A stretch of DNA of 33,481 nt, from NCBI GenBank assembly GCA_002358875.1, contig DEPS01000201.1, forward strand, positions 2,085 to 35,565. The letters are read 5' to 3'. Source of the DNA: Lachnospiraceae bacterium UBA3386. Its GTDB lineage: Bacteria; Bacillota; Clostridia; Lachnospirales; Lachnospiraceae. The notes under the pieces are model-generated. The model was not told the origin of the DNA and ran no database searches. It was given only the letters and a program-made list of their open reading frames with translations. Below, in pieces: positions 15,501 to 24,500 of this stretch. A program made the translations under genes and the position numbers. The first letter of the stretch is position 1, and each line of letters begins with the position of its first letter.

Positions 15501-18500
15501 GTCTTCCTGACTGCCTTCCTGATCACCTTCCTGACTGCCTTCATTTACGACATTATTCTGTCCGTCTGCCACGCCGGGATCTTCCGGGGAGATATTCGAA
15601 GACTCGTTATTCTCACCGGTCTCAAAAGAGAGGCTGTTTTCTGTCGCTGCGGCAGCTTCTTCCTCCTTTTTCTCCTTATCGGAATCTTCGTTATCGGAAT
15701 CTTCGTTTTCCGCTGAAGTTCTTGAAAGAGTCTGAACCGTTCCGTCATCCTGAACGTGGACGACGACAGGATCACCAATCTTTTCATCCTGAGCCGCCTC
15801 GCTGATGAGATCAGAGGAAAACGTCACACGGACCGGTTTCAGAGGCTCGATCTCCTCTCCCTGTGCGTTTCTGAAAGTGATATCGACTGCCTGGAAACCG
15901 CAGGTCTCACTGTCCACGGCCTCTGAGATAGCGTCAGAAACAGTATTCAGGTCTTTGCCGCCGACCGCTTTTACAGTCATTGTGGTACCGGCCGGGAAGG
16001 TTCCTTCTTCCGCATCCACATGGACGGTCAGCTCCGCTTCAGACGAGAGAGTGGTTTGGGCACCACCGGTGCCGGCATTATCTCCTTTCCCGGCGAACAT
16101 ACCAAAAATATTTCTGAAAAATTCAGAAACCGAATTGCCGGAGGCCTGTCCTCCCGTCTTTACTCTTATACTTTCCTCAAATGTCTGCGCAGGCATTTCC
16201 TGCTCAGCAGCTGTACCTTCATCTACAGAAGCCGTATCTGCATCTACAGAAGCTGTACCATCATCTACAGCTTCCGCCTCCTGGCCGGTTCCGGCATCCG
16301 ACGCGGCCTCTTTCGTGTCCGCAGAATCCAGGCCCTGATCAGAGTTTTCCGCAGCTCCCTGCTGCTGTCCGTTTTCTTCATTTCCGGAAGCGGATTCTTC
16401 ACCGGAATCTTTCCCGGAAACCTCTTCGGACTCTTCCCCCGTCTGGTTACCGGAAACGTCTTCAGCCCCTTCGCCGGTCTGTCTTCCGGAATCTTCTTCG
16501 GATTCTTCCGCAGACTGTTTTGCAGGATCTTCTTCAGCCCCTTCGCCGGTCTGTCTTTCGGAATCTTCTTCAGATTCTTCCCCGGACTGTTTTACAGGAT
16601 CTTCTTCAGACCCTTCGCCGGTCTGGTTCACGGGATCTCCTTCGGACTTTTTCCCGGACTCTTCACTGTCCGCAGTCTGCTCAGCGCCAGGCTCTTCTGC
16701 CTTAGCAACAGTATCTTTGTCCGCTGCTTTTTCCTCACCCTCTCCCTTATCTTCATTTTCGGCGGGAGCGTCAGTATTATCATTTTCCGTTTTCTTCTCC
16801 GGATCCTGGTTATTTTCCAGTTTCTGAGTATCGGTCTCCTCCGGTCTCTCAGAAACCTTCAGCCTTGTGCTGATCTCCTCTTGTCCGGACTTAGGATCCT
16901 GATGAGCAAAAACGATCGCAGCCTCCTTAAGCGGCTCCGCATCCTGGACAGAAGGTTCTTCATTTTCCGCAGACACGACTTCAGAATTTTGAGACATAAT
17001 GTCATTAACCGTGAAGTCAATCATGAAATATCCGCTGACATCCTGTCCCTTCGACATCAGGATACCTTCCTCGTCAATAAGATCTCTGTTCTTTTCGATT
17101 GTATAGGGGATAAACCTGAAAACAAGCTCCTGCCCGGAAAAGTTTCCATCTATATCCGTGATATTCTCGACATTGACGATCGCCGAGATATTCTCATCGG
17201 AACTGTCGGATCCCAGTCCATCCGGACGAAGTTTTCCCTCTACAGCTTCCGCGCCGAGAAGGGATGCTTTTTCAGCTTCGTCTTCTGTCCCGGCTGCGAT
17301 CCCGTTCATATAGTGATTGATCTCGTCCATCCTGCTGCTGTCCAGACTGAGCCCGGAAGGAAGCAAATACCCTGCCTGAGAATTTGTATAAGTTAGAAGA
17401 CCGGCAGGAAGCTGGTATGCCAAATAGACGCGTACCCTGTCGGCAGGCGTCAGAACAGTTTCATTTTCAACACGATTCCATTCACCGTAAGAACCTCCGG
17501 ACTCCCGTCCGCCTTCCTCCACTGACTCCTGCGCACGGCTGTAGTAAACAGCGGTCTCGCCGGTCAGATAATCTGCAAGGGAAAACCGGTTCGTGATCGG
17601 ATCCTTTATATCGGAGGTCTGTGCGGTGATTTCAGACTCCTGGATGGCATTTCCATCGGCCGTCTCTTCTTCCGGCAGACTGTTTCCATCCTTGTCTTGA
17701 ATAGTATCATTATCAGAAGAAAGTGTGTTCGCGGTTGATTCGGGTTTATCTGTCCCTGCCCCATTAACCACACCGGCTTCTGTATCTATTTCAGAAGCCT
17801 GCCCATCAGAATCACCTCCCATCATGATGATCTCCGATGTCTGTGACACTGCTGACTGATCCTCTGAAGAATTGTCGAAAGCAGCATCAGAAGACTGATC
17901 AGGAGCAGAAGCTCCGTCATCTTCCTCGACAGCCGTATCTCCCTGTTCATAAGAAAGAACTTCATCAGCCGAATCTTCCTCTTGCACAGCATCTTCTTCT
18001 ATCAGGTCATCTCCGGAACCATTTTCCGGGAAATCATTCTCTTCCGGGATGATGTCTTCAGAGGAAGCCGATACGTCCATGGCTGAATTTTTTACATCAG
18101 AAGAAGCCCGTTTTTTATAACAGGCTGCCGAATGTGTATGCGGTTCTTTTCCGCAGACCAGAACATACTCATAACAGGCATCAGTGTGAACATGACCCTG
18201 CTCCGGTTCCAGATCTTCGACGATATCCATATCAGAAAAGCTGTCTTCAGAAATGACATCCGTCACAATATCATCTGAAGTATCTTCGTTTTCCTCAAGT
18301 CCGCATACAAGGCGGAGCTCATAACACTCATCCGAGTGCTGGTGTTCGGGAATCCCGCAGGAAGCATGCTTTTCCATGGTAAGTGCAGGCAGGATCAACA
18401 TATACACTGAAATAAAAACCACAATGCCTGCCAGCACGGAAACCAGTTTCATCCATGCCTTTCTTTTCTTTCTGTCATTTAATAAGGCGGTCACCTGCCG

Positions 18501-18515
18501 AAGTAATTCTTTCAT
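9585..18515 (-). CDS. Giant LPXTG surface adhesin 1 with fibro-slime and SpaA domains
   Basis: A 2976-aa wall-anchored protein. Basic N-terminus and hydrophobic segment (23-46, ending ILPALTMEK) for export; then three His/Cys motifs (Cys53-His58-His60-Cys64-Cys71; His108-His110-Cys114-Cys121; His126-His128-Cys132). An acidic spacer leads to a head block (about 310-510, SLADYLTGETAVYYSR), 12-residue repeats (about 631-714), a second block (about 778-930, GTFPAGTTMTVKAV), and a third (about 1030-1180, VDGKTYEYSLPGGGY). Residues 1360-1770 have ricin-lectin-like turns (YYELQNEYSGKYLAP). A fibro-slime/PA14-like domain lies near 1780-2040 (GDDDFWLYVDGMLVLDLGGVHSA). Several Cna-B/SpaA domains follow (last at about 2541, 2668 and 2813), then LPETG at 2941, a hydrophobic stretch and a basic tail. 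Role: adhesion, inferred. The start lies 11 nt after the adhesin 2 stop with only a weak ribosome site, suggesting translational coupling. Confidence 0.9.
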   Translation of the reverse strand: MKELLRQVTALLNDRKKRKAWMKLVSVLAGIVVFISVYMLILPALTMEKHASCGIPEHQHSDECYELRLVCGLEENEDTSDDIVTDVISEDSFSDMDIVEDLEPEQGHVHTDACYEYVLVCGKEPHTHSAACYKKRASSDVKNSAMDVSASSEDIIPEENDFPENGSGDDLIEEDAVQEEDSADEVLSYEQGDTAVEEDDGASAPDQSSDAAFDNSSEDQSAVSQTSEIIMMGGDSDGQASEIDTEAGVVNGAGTDKPESTANTLSSDNDTIQDKDGNSLPEEETADGNAIQESEITAQTSDIKDPITNRFSLADYLTGETAVYYSRAQESVEEGGRESGGSYGEWNRVENETVLTPADRVRVYLAYQLPAGLLTYTNSQAGYLLPSGLSLDSSRMDEINHYMNGIAAGTEDEAEKASLLGAEAVEGKLRPDGLGSDSSDENISAIVNVENITDIDGNFSGQELVFRFIPYTIEKNRDLIDEEGILMSKGQDVSGYFMIDFTVNDIMSQNSEVVSAENEEPSVQDAEPLKEAAIVFAHQDPKSGQEEISTRLKVSERPEETDTQKLENNQDPEKKTENDNTDAPAENEDKGEGEEKAADKDTVAKAEEPGAEQTADSEESGKKSEGDPVNQTGEGSEEDPVKQSGEESEEDSERQTGEGAEEDPAKQSAEESEEDSGRQTGEGAEDVSGNQTGEESEEVSGKDSGEESASGNEENGQQQGAAENSDQGLDSADTKEAASDAGTGQEAEAVDDGTASVDADTASVDEGTAAEQEMPAQTFEESIRVKTGGQASGNSVSEFFRNIFGMFAGKGDNAGTGGAQTTLSSEAELTVHVDAEEGTFPAGTTMTVKAVGGKDLNTVSDAISEAVDSETCGFQAVDITFRNAQGEEIEPLKPVRVTFSSDLISEAAQDEKIGDPVVVHVQDDGTVQTLSRTSAENEDSDNEDSDKEKKEEEAAAATENSLSFETGENNESSNISPEDPGVADGQNNVVNEGSQEGDQEGSQEDSEINEDAGSSESADSSTGALSIEADQFSIYVIVYTVDFKYSVDGKTYEYSLPGGGYINLRDLVDTLGVAKAADFRDADSFVTQVKDVKFSDESLLWVGRAEENMTVGQLRQSAGIESLYAAQLTKEEMEEFNTQTVPAGSWALISLLPFDSEEKLTVTMKNGDVWTVDVTDAQLKKTMITASGETYEITVTFGDYAEIPEGSSLDVVQLEEDDADYAGYIAQTAKAVERSLDALSYIKLLDIRILDPKGKEIEPKSPVDVQIRVLDRKEAEDPVQIIHFGKETEVLENTLVGDSVCFRTDGFSVYAVVTLDNLSELSGKAFSVINTQGEQNPKGTALMAAASDSNNTALQAKSTTVRLDPVGRSEKVYIANNSDISVWNFESIDDQGRYLITAAVNNSLKCLRIGADGVSLVDPLNMDADCRILVTEGTGKYKGKYKFSTEHGSLKLDNTKFSRGGPKDSNDQIWMSFADRSNLNEDDFVVYTAEKASVSGTVDENGEIVTDVNNDDSVIIYTRIWNEDSSRYDYYAIDYDGKLVKAYESGDTISWVGSKVNTMLWKFTEYYYEGTNTPNYYYELQNEYSGKYLAPQVSGTDFLSDKTIGLNLNGRRYNDYYSTILAWDDPYYDYASLKVSKTDNWQLVSAPMSKADDFYFAKMVPAADNSKLTQVSTVDNNQFGIKVEMQDYPYQGYYIGGGYRSETQTKILGRNSERTSTNSNAAYSGLLSRNLQNDGFPLTTQKAKEAGAEKAGVSLSQLYNSTIGVNHQFLTSTYKETGYFEYNCTQNFAHLITNTNDSWYGKDNPDGGKYGVGDFVVYNQIGTSDLAEKDTLKHGQFLPFNDLNPKYNGNGTSKKNPKNETDLYGYALSSLDPRKGEKLYGIGANWPGNTGTNTGDVDYFFGMKLSAQFMQSENGLDAWGHDLVFEFSGDDDFWLYVDGMLVLDLGGVHSAIDGSVNFRTGKVYYYDDKGKLSETTLRELYKKAFLENHPDLTGDEASVQEFLDGYFKDGGTVFKDFSGHTMNMFYMERGAAASNLHMRFNLTSYTEGEVLLEKEVSGSGKVNTTFPFQVWYETKTPDGLKYVLWNKEDTVTDIKTGDTLTCGEYEAGGLKYDSVYLLKPGQTVSIRLPEEDTKYFIRECALDSNTFDQVKVNGAVIDGSAADVSVDTEYGVSSGGTGTAASPNRLKDYVIADSTVAGRKKVIYDNHVDKNVVKSLTITKRLWEDEEKTRPVYSGNGADADNTEFKFRIYIGKEGDDNYSVYNTGKYYVKDPEGYYCKFENGGFVSTGKTDILDLDTTVPEGNWKSEREMATFYTSPGGAVDRIKEGYSIEIPDLLAGTAFLVEERDGEIPAGYTRLGYSVTEGAYTHDNTGMSKNEDVIDPALEHQTVTVHNRHGYGLIAEKVWSDADFMESHDSAYFAVYLRKGNERELVSGTVRELKDPETSVRWFFPQLEDGKTLNDYEVYEVALTGDGISADPATGKVTGYDSIERKEAGSVIRIGGKSSEHGYSADINYTVDYLREILSDAQIEEKVHSRKDKVLNSRPGIKLLKTDMNGEPLAGAKFELSEIGGTTKTFTTDESGLIAVAYLKPDKEYTLKEVAAPYGYLSLIDELKIKVKYTDNAADGEKDVTVYVNDSETDPVNGYYSINQVSRPTVNDMPTITVKNRDNVLTAVKVDSSTGLPMQGIEFSLYREVTESGTGKPMPDYKPMEGYESLITNSDGIIPRIVLRNSENPDGLTAGNYYLHEVAAPSAYKPADVDIRICIAATGQITLESAKRPNQTGSWTIENLPDDVAGISLTENGQVTITVRNTPKDPVRIKKMETGSSKTLQGVEFKLYRQNQIENARPVEGAEPCLTGVTDENGILNLGGLENGTYYLFETKTLDGYLLLDSPVVISSITEKGKIKILASLNAESLKCSPKKVDGKDVWEISVYNSTGYELPETGGTGSGMFILLGSILTLGAGILLLARIKILKK
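16374..16625 (-). repeat. 36/72-bp minisatellite in adhesin 1 (7 units)
   Basis: Seven 36-bp units encode alternating 12-residue repeats (QTGEGAEEDPAK and QSAEESEEDSGR types), giving a 72-bp higher-order period seen at 16461, 16533 and 16605. A degenerate eighth unit may extend to 16661. Confidence 0.92.
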
Positions 18516-18526
18516 ATTTAATTATG

Positions 18527-21500
18527 TCATACCGTTTTCCATCTTCTCAATATCAACACACCCGTCCCAAGGACCAGGATGCAGCCGATGATAGTGAAGA
18601 TCTCTGTCCCCGGACCACCGGTGGCGGGGAGCGCTGCACTGCGCATATTCTTTACAGTCAGTGTATTGTCAGCCGCAGAATAACTGAGGACAGTTTCCGC
18701 CCCCTTCAAGACTGTGACTGTTAACAGGCCATTCTCTTCTATTACCTTAAACCAGGGATCAGAAGTTGTTTTGGCATATCCTGCCGGTATCTGTGTTTCA
18801 ACGACTTCATAGAAGCCTGCCTTCAGACCTGTAAGCTTCAATTCTCCGTGCGAATCCACCTCCACATTTTCCCGTGAATATTCAGGATCATAGGCTGGCG
18901 AATCCACCTTGTCATAACGGTAAATATTAAACACAGCCCCGGTCAGTCTCTTCTCTTCATCACCTGCGTCTGCCTTGACAAGGGTGAGATCAATGACTGC
19001 ATCATCGTAAGTGTTTATAAAACCAACCTCTTCCGGATCCGGTGCAGCCACGGCCTTTGCGGTCGCAGGATCCTCGGAAGTTCCCGTTCCTGTGATCGTT
19101 ACAGTTTTTCCGGCAGTTTCATACCCTGTTTCAACAAAGGTTACTTCAGTCCCGATCGGCAGATCCGATATCTCCCAGGTATAAGGATGATCGCTGCTGC
19201 CATCTCCGGTCATGCCTTCAGACTTGGTCGTAAGTTCAACGGAATGTTTTTCTCCCTCGATCTCGTACGAAGCTGTGATCTTGAATCCTTCGGGAAGCGA
19301 TTTTATCCCGCTGAAAATCTTTGTTACCTTTATGGTTCCTTTTGACTTTTTGTTGGTGATCACCAGAGGATCATTCTCCGGTGCTTCGATCACTCCTTCT
19401 CCATTGTCAGAATAAGACACATCATAATCAAAGCCCTGATCCTTAAGTGAAGCAGTATCCTCAACAACGGTGTAAGTCAGATAATAGGCCCTGCCTTCGG
19501 CATCCTCCATAGTTGTCGGAAGCTTTGTGAAGGCAGCTTTCCAGTCGTTGCTCTCTGTCAGCCGGGTATTCTGATACTCGGCTCTGGTCTGGTTCCCTTC
19601 TTTGTCTGTCCGGATCTGTATCAGTGTGATCGGAATCTCGCGAGGTTTTTCCGTTTCCGGATCAGAAAATACCTTTTTGACATTGATACTGGTATTTCTG
19701 GGGATCATCTTATTTGTGACCTTTATGGTACCGATGATCTGGCCTTCGCCGTTATCTGAATAGGTCGTGGAATAGCCGTCCACCCTGCTTTCAACTACAG
19801 TATATTTATACGGTGTGTTATTTGACTCGGGATTATTCTGATCGTACAGATACATCCTGTTCCAGATATGGACCGGCCATGTCCCATTGTCGTCAACGTT
19901 CAGTGACACCGGTGAACCGACATTTGTCCTCGTTCCATCCGGACTGATCTTCACCAGCTGTAATTTGATACCATCTTTCGGACGGGTCTCAAACAGGTTG
20001 TCGCTGTCCCCTTTCCAAATCTTTTCAACGGAAATGGAAGTATAGGGAGTATGGATATTTGTTGCTGTCCAGGTAGTCAGGTTTGCAATGGATGCCACAC
20101 GAATATCATTTGCAAACTGGCAGGCATCATCCAGTGCCCAGGCGGCATGTTTTCTGGCAAGCTGCTCTGATTCAGACAATAATACCGGTATCTCCTGATT
20201 GACGTCAAGATGCTGATATCCTACGAAATAATGATAATCGGTGTTTCCCGTATACTGATCAGGAGCTTCAACCTCCCGCCAGGCATACAACTTATGCTCG
20301 TTCAAGCCGGGCCACTGGGTAAATCCTTTATCACGAGTAATAACCGGTTCACCTACAGGAACATAGCCTACTATTTTAAACTGCTCATCAATATGTTTCT
20401 TTTCTTCCTCGGATGCGTTTCCGGCCGTTCTCTTATTAACAAGAGCCAGCAGAGCCTCCCAGTAGTTCTGATTATAGGTTTCCGGATTTGTCAGATCGCC
20501 TATCGCCAGTCTGCATTCATACAGCTGGAATCCGGCATTCTCCAGATCTTCTGTGACATTGTTTTCATCAATTTTATGCAGATTAACTGTTATTCCATCA
20601 ACTTTTACGCCGGCATCGTTGACCTGAACCGTATGGGTCTTATTGGTAGAGGAGCTGTGGCTTCCTCCGCCGATCAGCGTTGCCGTATTTTTATAAGTAT
20701 CCTGACCCTGCGAACGCGCTGTCGCCTGATAAACCAGGATCATAGGTGTCTGGTCCGGAATACCCGTCAATGAAAGCAGACGTGAATCATCATTGTAGGA
20801 AACAATATCCTTTGTCGATACCTCTTCACCCTGGACCAGCTTACCGTCTGCTCCTGTTTCCGCCTTATAAAGCCTGACAGAAGCCGTATCAAGATCCATA
20901 TTGGTACTGATATAGTCCGTCAGCGAAAGCGTTTCCCCTTTGTTGATCATATATCCATGAGGATTGATCTCAATCTTAAAGGATATATTCTTGGATGCAG
21001 AGCCATCCAGGTCAGGGTCGGAAATACTTCCAACAACTACACCATCCTTCTCCTGCGTGGTGTCTGTCTTTGTCAGGTATTCTTCAGATGTGACGGTAAC
21101 ACGTTCCGTCGCTTCGAACTTGTCACCGCCCTCGGTCTTGATCGTTGCGTGATTCTCGAACGTCTTTGAGCCGGAAGCAGAGCTGGTTATGCGGTCCCAT
21201 TCTTCATCTGACAGCAGGGTATAATATGAGATCTCAATTTTCTCACCGTTTAACCCAACATATCTTGAAGGATCACTCCAAAAGCCACTATGAGAAACAT
21301 CAGCACGAATAACGTTGTTTTCATCAACGGTGACCGACTTTTCTACATTTTCCAGCCAGATATTGTGTCCCCTGCCATCAAAGCTTTTATAACTGACATT
21401 GATCGTAGGATTGTCTGTTGAATGACTTTTGTAGTTAACGATCGAAAGTCCCTTGGGAACAGCGTCTTCAAACCAGACCGGATCTCCTTTTTTCTCCTTA

Positions 21501-24500
21501 GGATATAATGCATTGGAAGGATTAAGAACGACCATCCATTTCACTAATCTTGTTTTTTCTGAGTATTCGCCGTCTTTATAAATATCAATGTTATTAGGAT
21601 TATGATATTCGGCTTCAGCACTCGCAGCCAGATATGGACGCTCTATTTTCACATTGTTTCTTATCTTATATCCATCAACGATTTTTGCCGGACTCATAAA
21701 CGCTAATCTGATATGAATTCTTTCGTTGAGGACAGGGAAGTTAAATTTTGCATTCTCCTTATCAATAGTATATTCAGTTCCCGGTGTCAGAATTGTCCCG
21801 TCATCAGTTGATACAACTGCATGCACCATATCAAAATCAGAACCAAAAAATCCTCTTCCTCCACTGTTATCATAGTATTTCTGACTGGGTTCTGTAATGT
21901 GTATGTCATTCAGTATCTCGGCAACCGTAATATTCTCGATCGGATAAGCTGACTCGGCATCTTTTTCAACGGTAATGTTCCAGTATACAATATTATTCTC
22001 AATATCAAAGCCATCCCATTCTTTAGAGATCATGGGATTATGCTTAGGATCTGTCGGGAATTTAACATTTACAGTCGTCTGAGCGGAATGGTTATTTACT
22101 GTAAATCTGTTCGAAACGGAATTTTTGTCCTTTATACCTGATTCATTGGCCTCTTCTTCGCTGATGATCTGAGTGTCATATTCCACAGTGATCGGACCTG
22201 TGCCTATATCAGATGGAAGCCTGTAATTAAACACGCGAACCATCTGATATGCATAGTATCTTCCATCATCAAAATGCTGCCAGACAACACCATCCTCAGC
22301 CCACTGCCAGGTACCCATCGGCATTGTAACACTCGTCCCGTCAGCCTTTTTGATCGTAACATCAGACACAAGCTTCTGAAGATCAGTCATCTCGTCAAAG
22401 ATGGTGACTCCGCCCAGGTTCATTGATGCGTCGCCAAAGGTCAGCGTGTAATGAAGAGTGGAACCCATTTTCACAGTCTTCCCGTTCACATCCACATTAG
22501 AATTTGTGACGGTTTTGCTGACCGGATATGGATCGAAATGGCCGGTACCGCTGGTGCCGCCGGACTGTTTTCCGCCATAACCTGTGTTCCGGATCGCCAT
22601 ATCACCGTAGATATTATTTTCCGCTGCCTGCTCTTTAGAGATCACCTTTGTTGTATAAGTAATCACAACCGGACCTTTTCCGGCATTGGAGGGCATATTG
22701 AAATTAAACAGTTCGACATCATACGAATGATATCTGCCGTCATCGTCCCATTTTACAGCATCGGAAACATAATCAGCCAGCTTTACCGGTGATCCGCTGC
22801 CGACTTTGATCATAATATCCCCCTGCAGCACCTGCAGATCAGTCATGATGTCCTTAATATTGATGCCGGCCATATTAGTATTTTCATCGCCTATCGTAAG
22901 AGTATAGGTGATTTCAGAACCCGGAATCCAGTTTCCATCCTTATCTGTCGGCTTTGCGCTGGCAGTCTTGCTTACCTCATACCTGGGCTCCTTCTCATAG
23001 GTGACTGTAGTCTGTTTATGATCACTTGTATTCTGACGGTGCTCCTGCGCAATATTGTCTGCTACAGTCTTATCATAAACGCCGTTTTCTTTGGCAGTCC
23101 CTGCATCGATCAGCTTTACAGAATACGCAGCTGTAACAGGACCCGAACCCTGCGTATCAGAAGGGAAGGTGTAGTCAAACAGAGTGACCATACCTTTATT
23201 ATAGTTTTTATCCGTGGCCTGCCTGCCAAAAGGCACGTCTACTGTTCTGCCGTCTCCATACTGCAGCGTGACCGAATCACCCTGAGGTACCACGACATCA
23301 GTGATATAGTCAGAAATATGAAAACCGGAAAGACTTGTGTCGGCATCTCCATATTTGACCGTGTATGTTATCGTGTCACCGGGCTGGCTCGTGCCCGATC
23401 CCTGAGTTATTTTCTTTTCAACCGGAATCGGGGGAACCGGAGGGACCGGTTTATTGATCTCAATCGTAGTTTCCCCGCCAGGCACATCCTTATTTCCGTT
23501 GACTTTCCAAGATGCCCTGTTTTTCTCTGTTGTCTTGTCCGATGTCATTTCTTCAAGCTGGGCTGCTGTCACCTTTGTATTATAGGTAACCTGATAAGCC
23601 CCCTTTGCAATTCCGGTCGTACCTGTTGCAGAGGCGACATCAAAGCTGAATCCGTTTTCAGTCTGACTGACATTGACTGATTTGCCATTAATCTTCACAC
23701 TTGAAGCATCTAAAACCTGAAGACCGCTTAACGTATCATAAAATGTCATAGAATCCTGATCGGAATTCACATTTATATCTGCTGTATAATGAAGCGTATA
23801 ATTCCCGTCAGAATCCACGGTGGAATGGACACTCTTTTTGCCTTCTTCAACCGACTTTTTATATCTTATTGTAATGCTGTCGGAAGTACCCGGGAAATGA
23901 TACTCCCAGGAATCAGCACTTCCGAGCTGGGATTCGTCCGTTGTAACAGTGAGCTTAAACCAGCCGGACATGGAAGTCCTGTTATCAAAATACGAGTGAT
24001 CTGTAAACTCCAGATAAACCTTATTGTCGAGGATCTTATATGTCCCCAGCTTACGCGAACCAATAGAGATAATACCGAGCGTATTATTCGTGATAAAATC
24101 CGCAAGCGGACTATTGCTCAACACGCCTGACATGTCATATACAAGCGTGGGATTCTTGTCATAGTTATCAATTGCCCGTACTACATCCTCCACAAGTGAA
24201 TATGTGAAAGTAAGAGAAAAAGCTGCATTCCTTTCCTGCTCATTCTCAACTACAGTCGAATCTGTTGTAACATGCAGGAAATGTGTATTTCCCGAATCCG
24301 CAAGATCCCACACACCCTCAGCAAGGGAATCAGCAGCTTTTACGGCAGCAGACCTTTTCTCAGCAGAAACTACTTCGGCACTGCCTTCCTCAGACACTTC
24401 TTCAGCCATTTCTTCTTCAGCTATTTCTTCTTCAGATACTTTTTCCCCGGATTTTTCTGATTCAGATTTCTCTGCTTTGTTTTTTTCCGCTTCGGATTTT

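Noticed and set aside
16020..17396. Long plus-strand open frame (458 codons) opposite adhesin 1
   Set aside because: It mirrors the Glu/Asp/Ser-rich codons of the real gene and gives a Phe/Leu/Arg-rich peptide with no domain and no ribosome site. The frame at 30439-31863 opposite adhesin 3 is rejected for the same reason, as are the Ser-rich frames opposite the repeats at 2034-2906 and 31988-32446.
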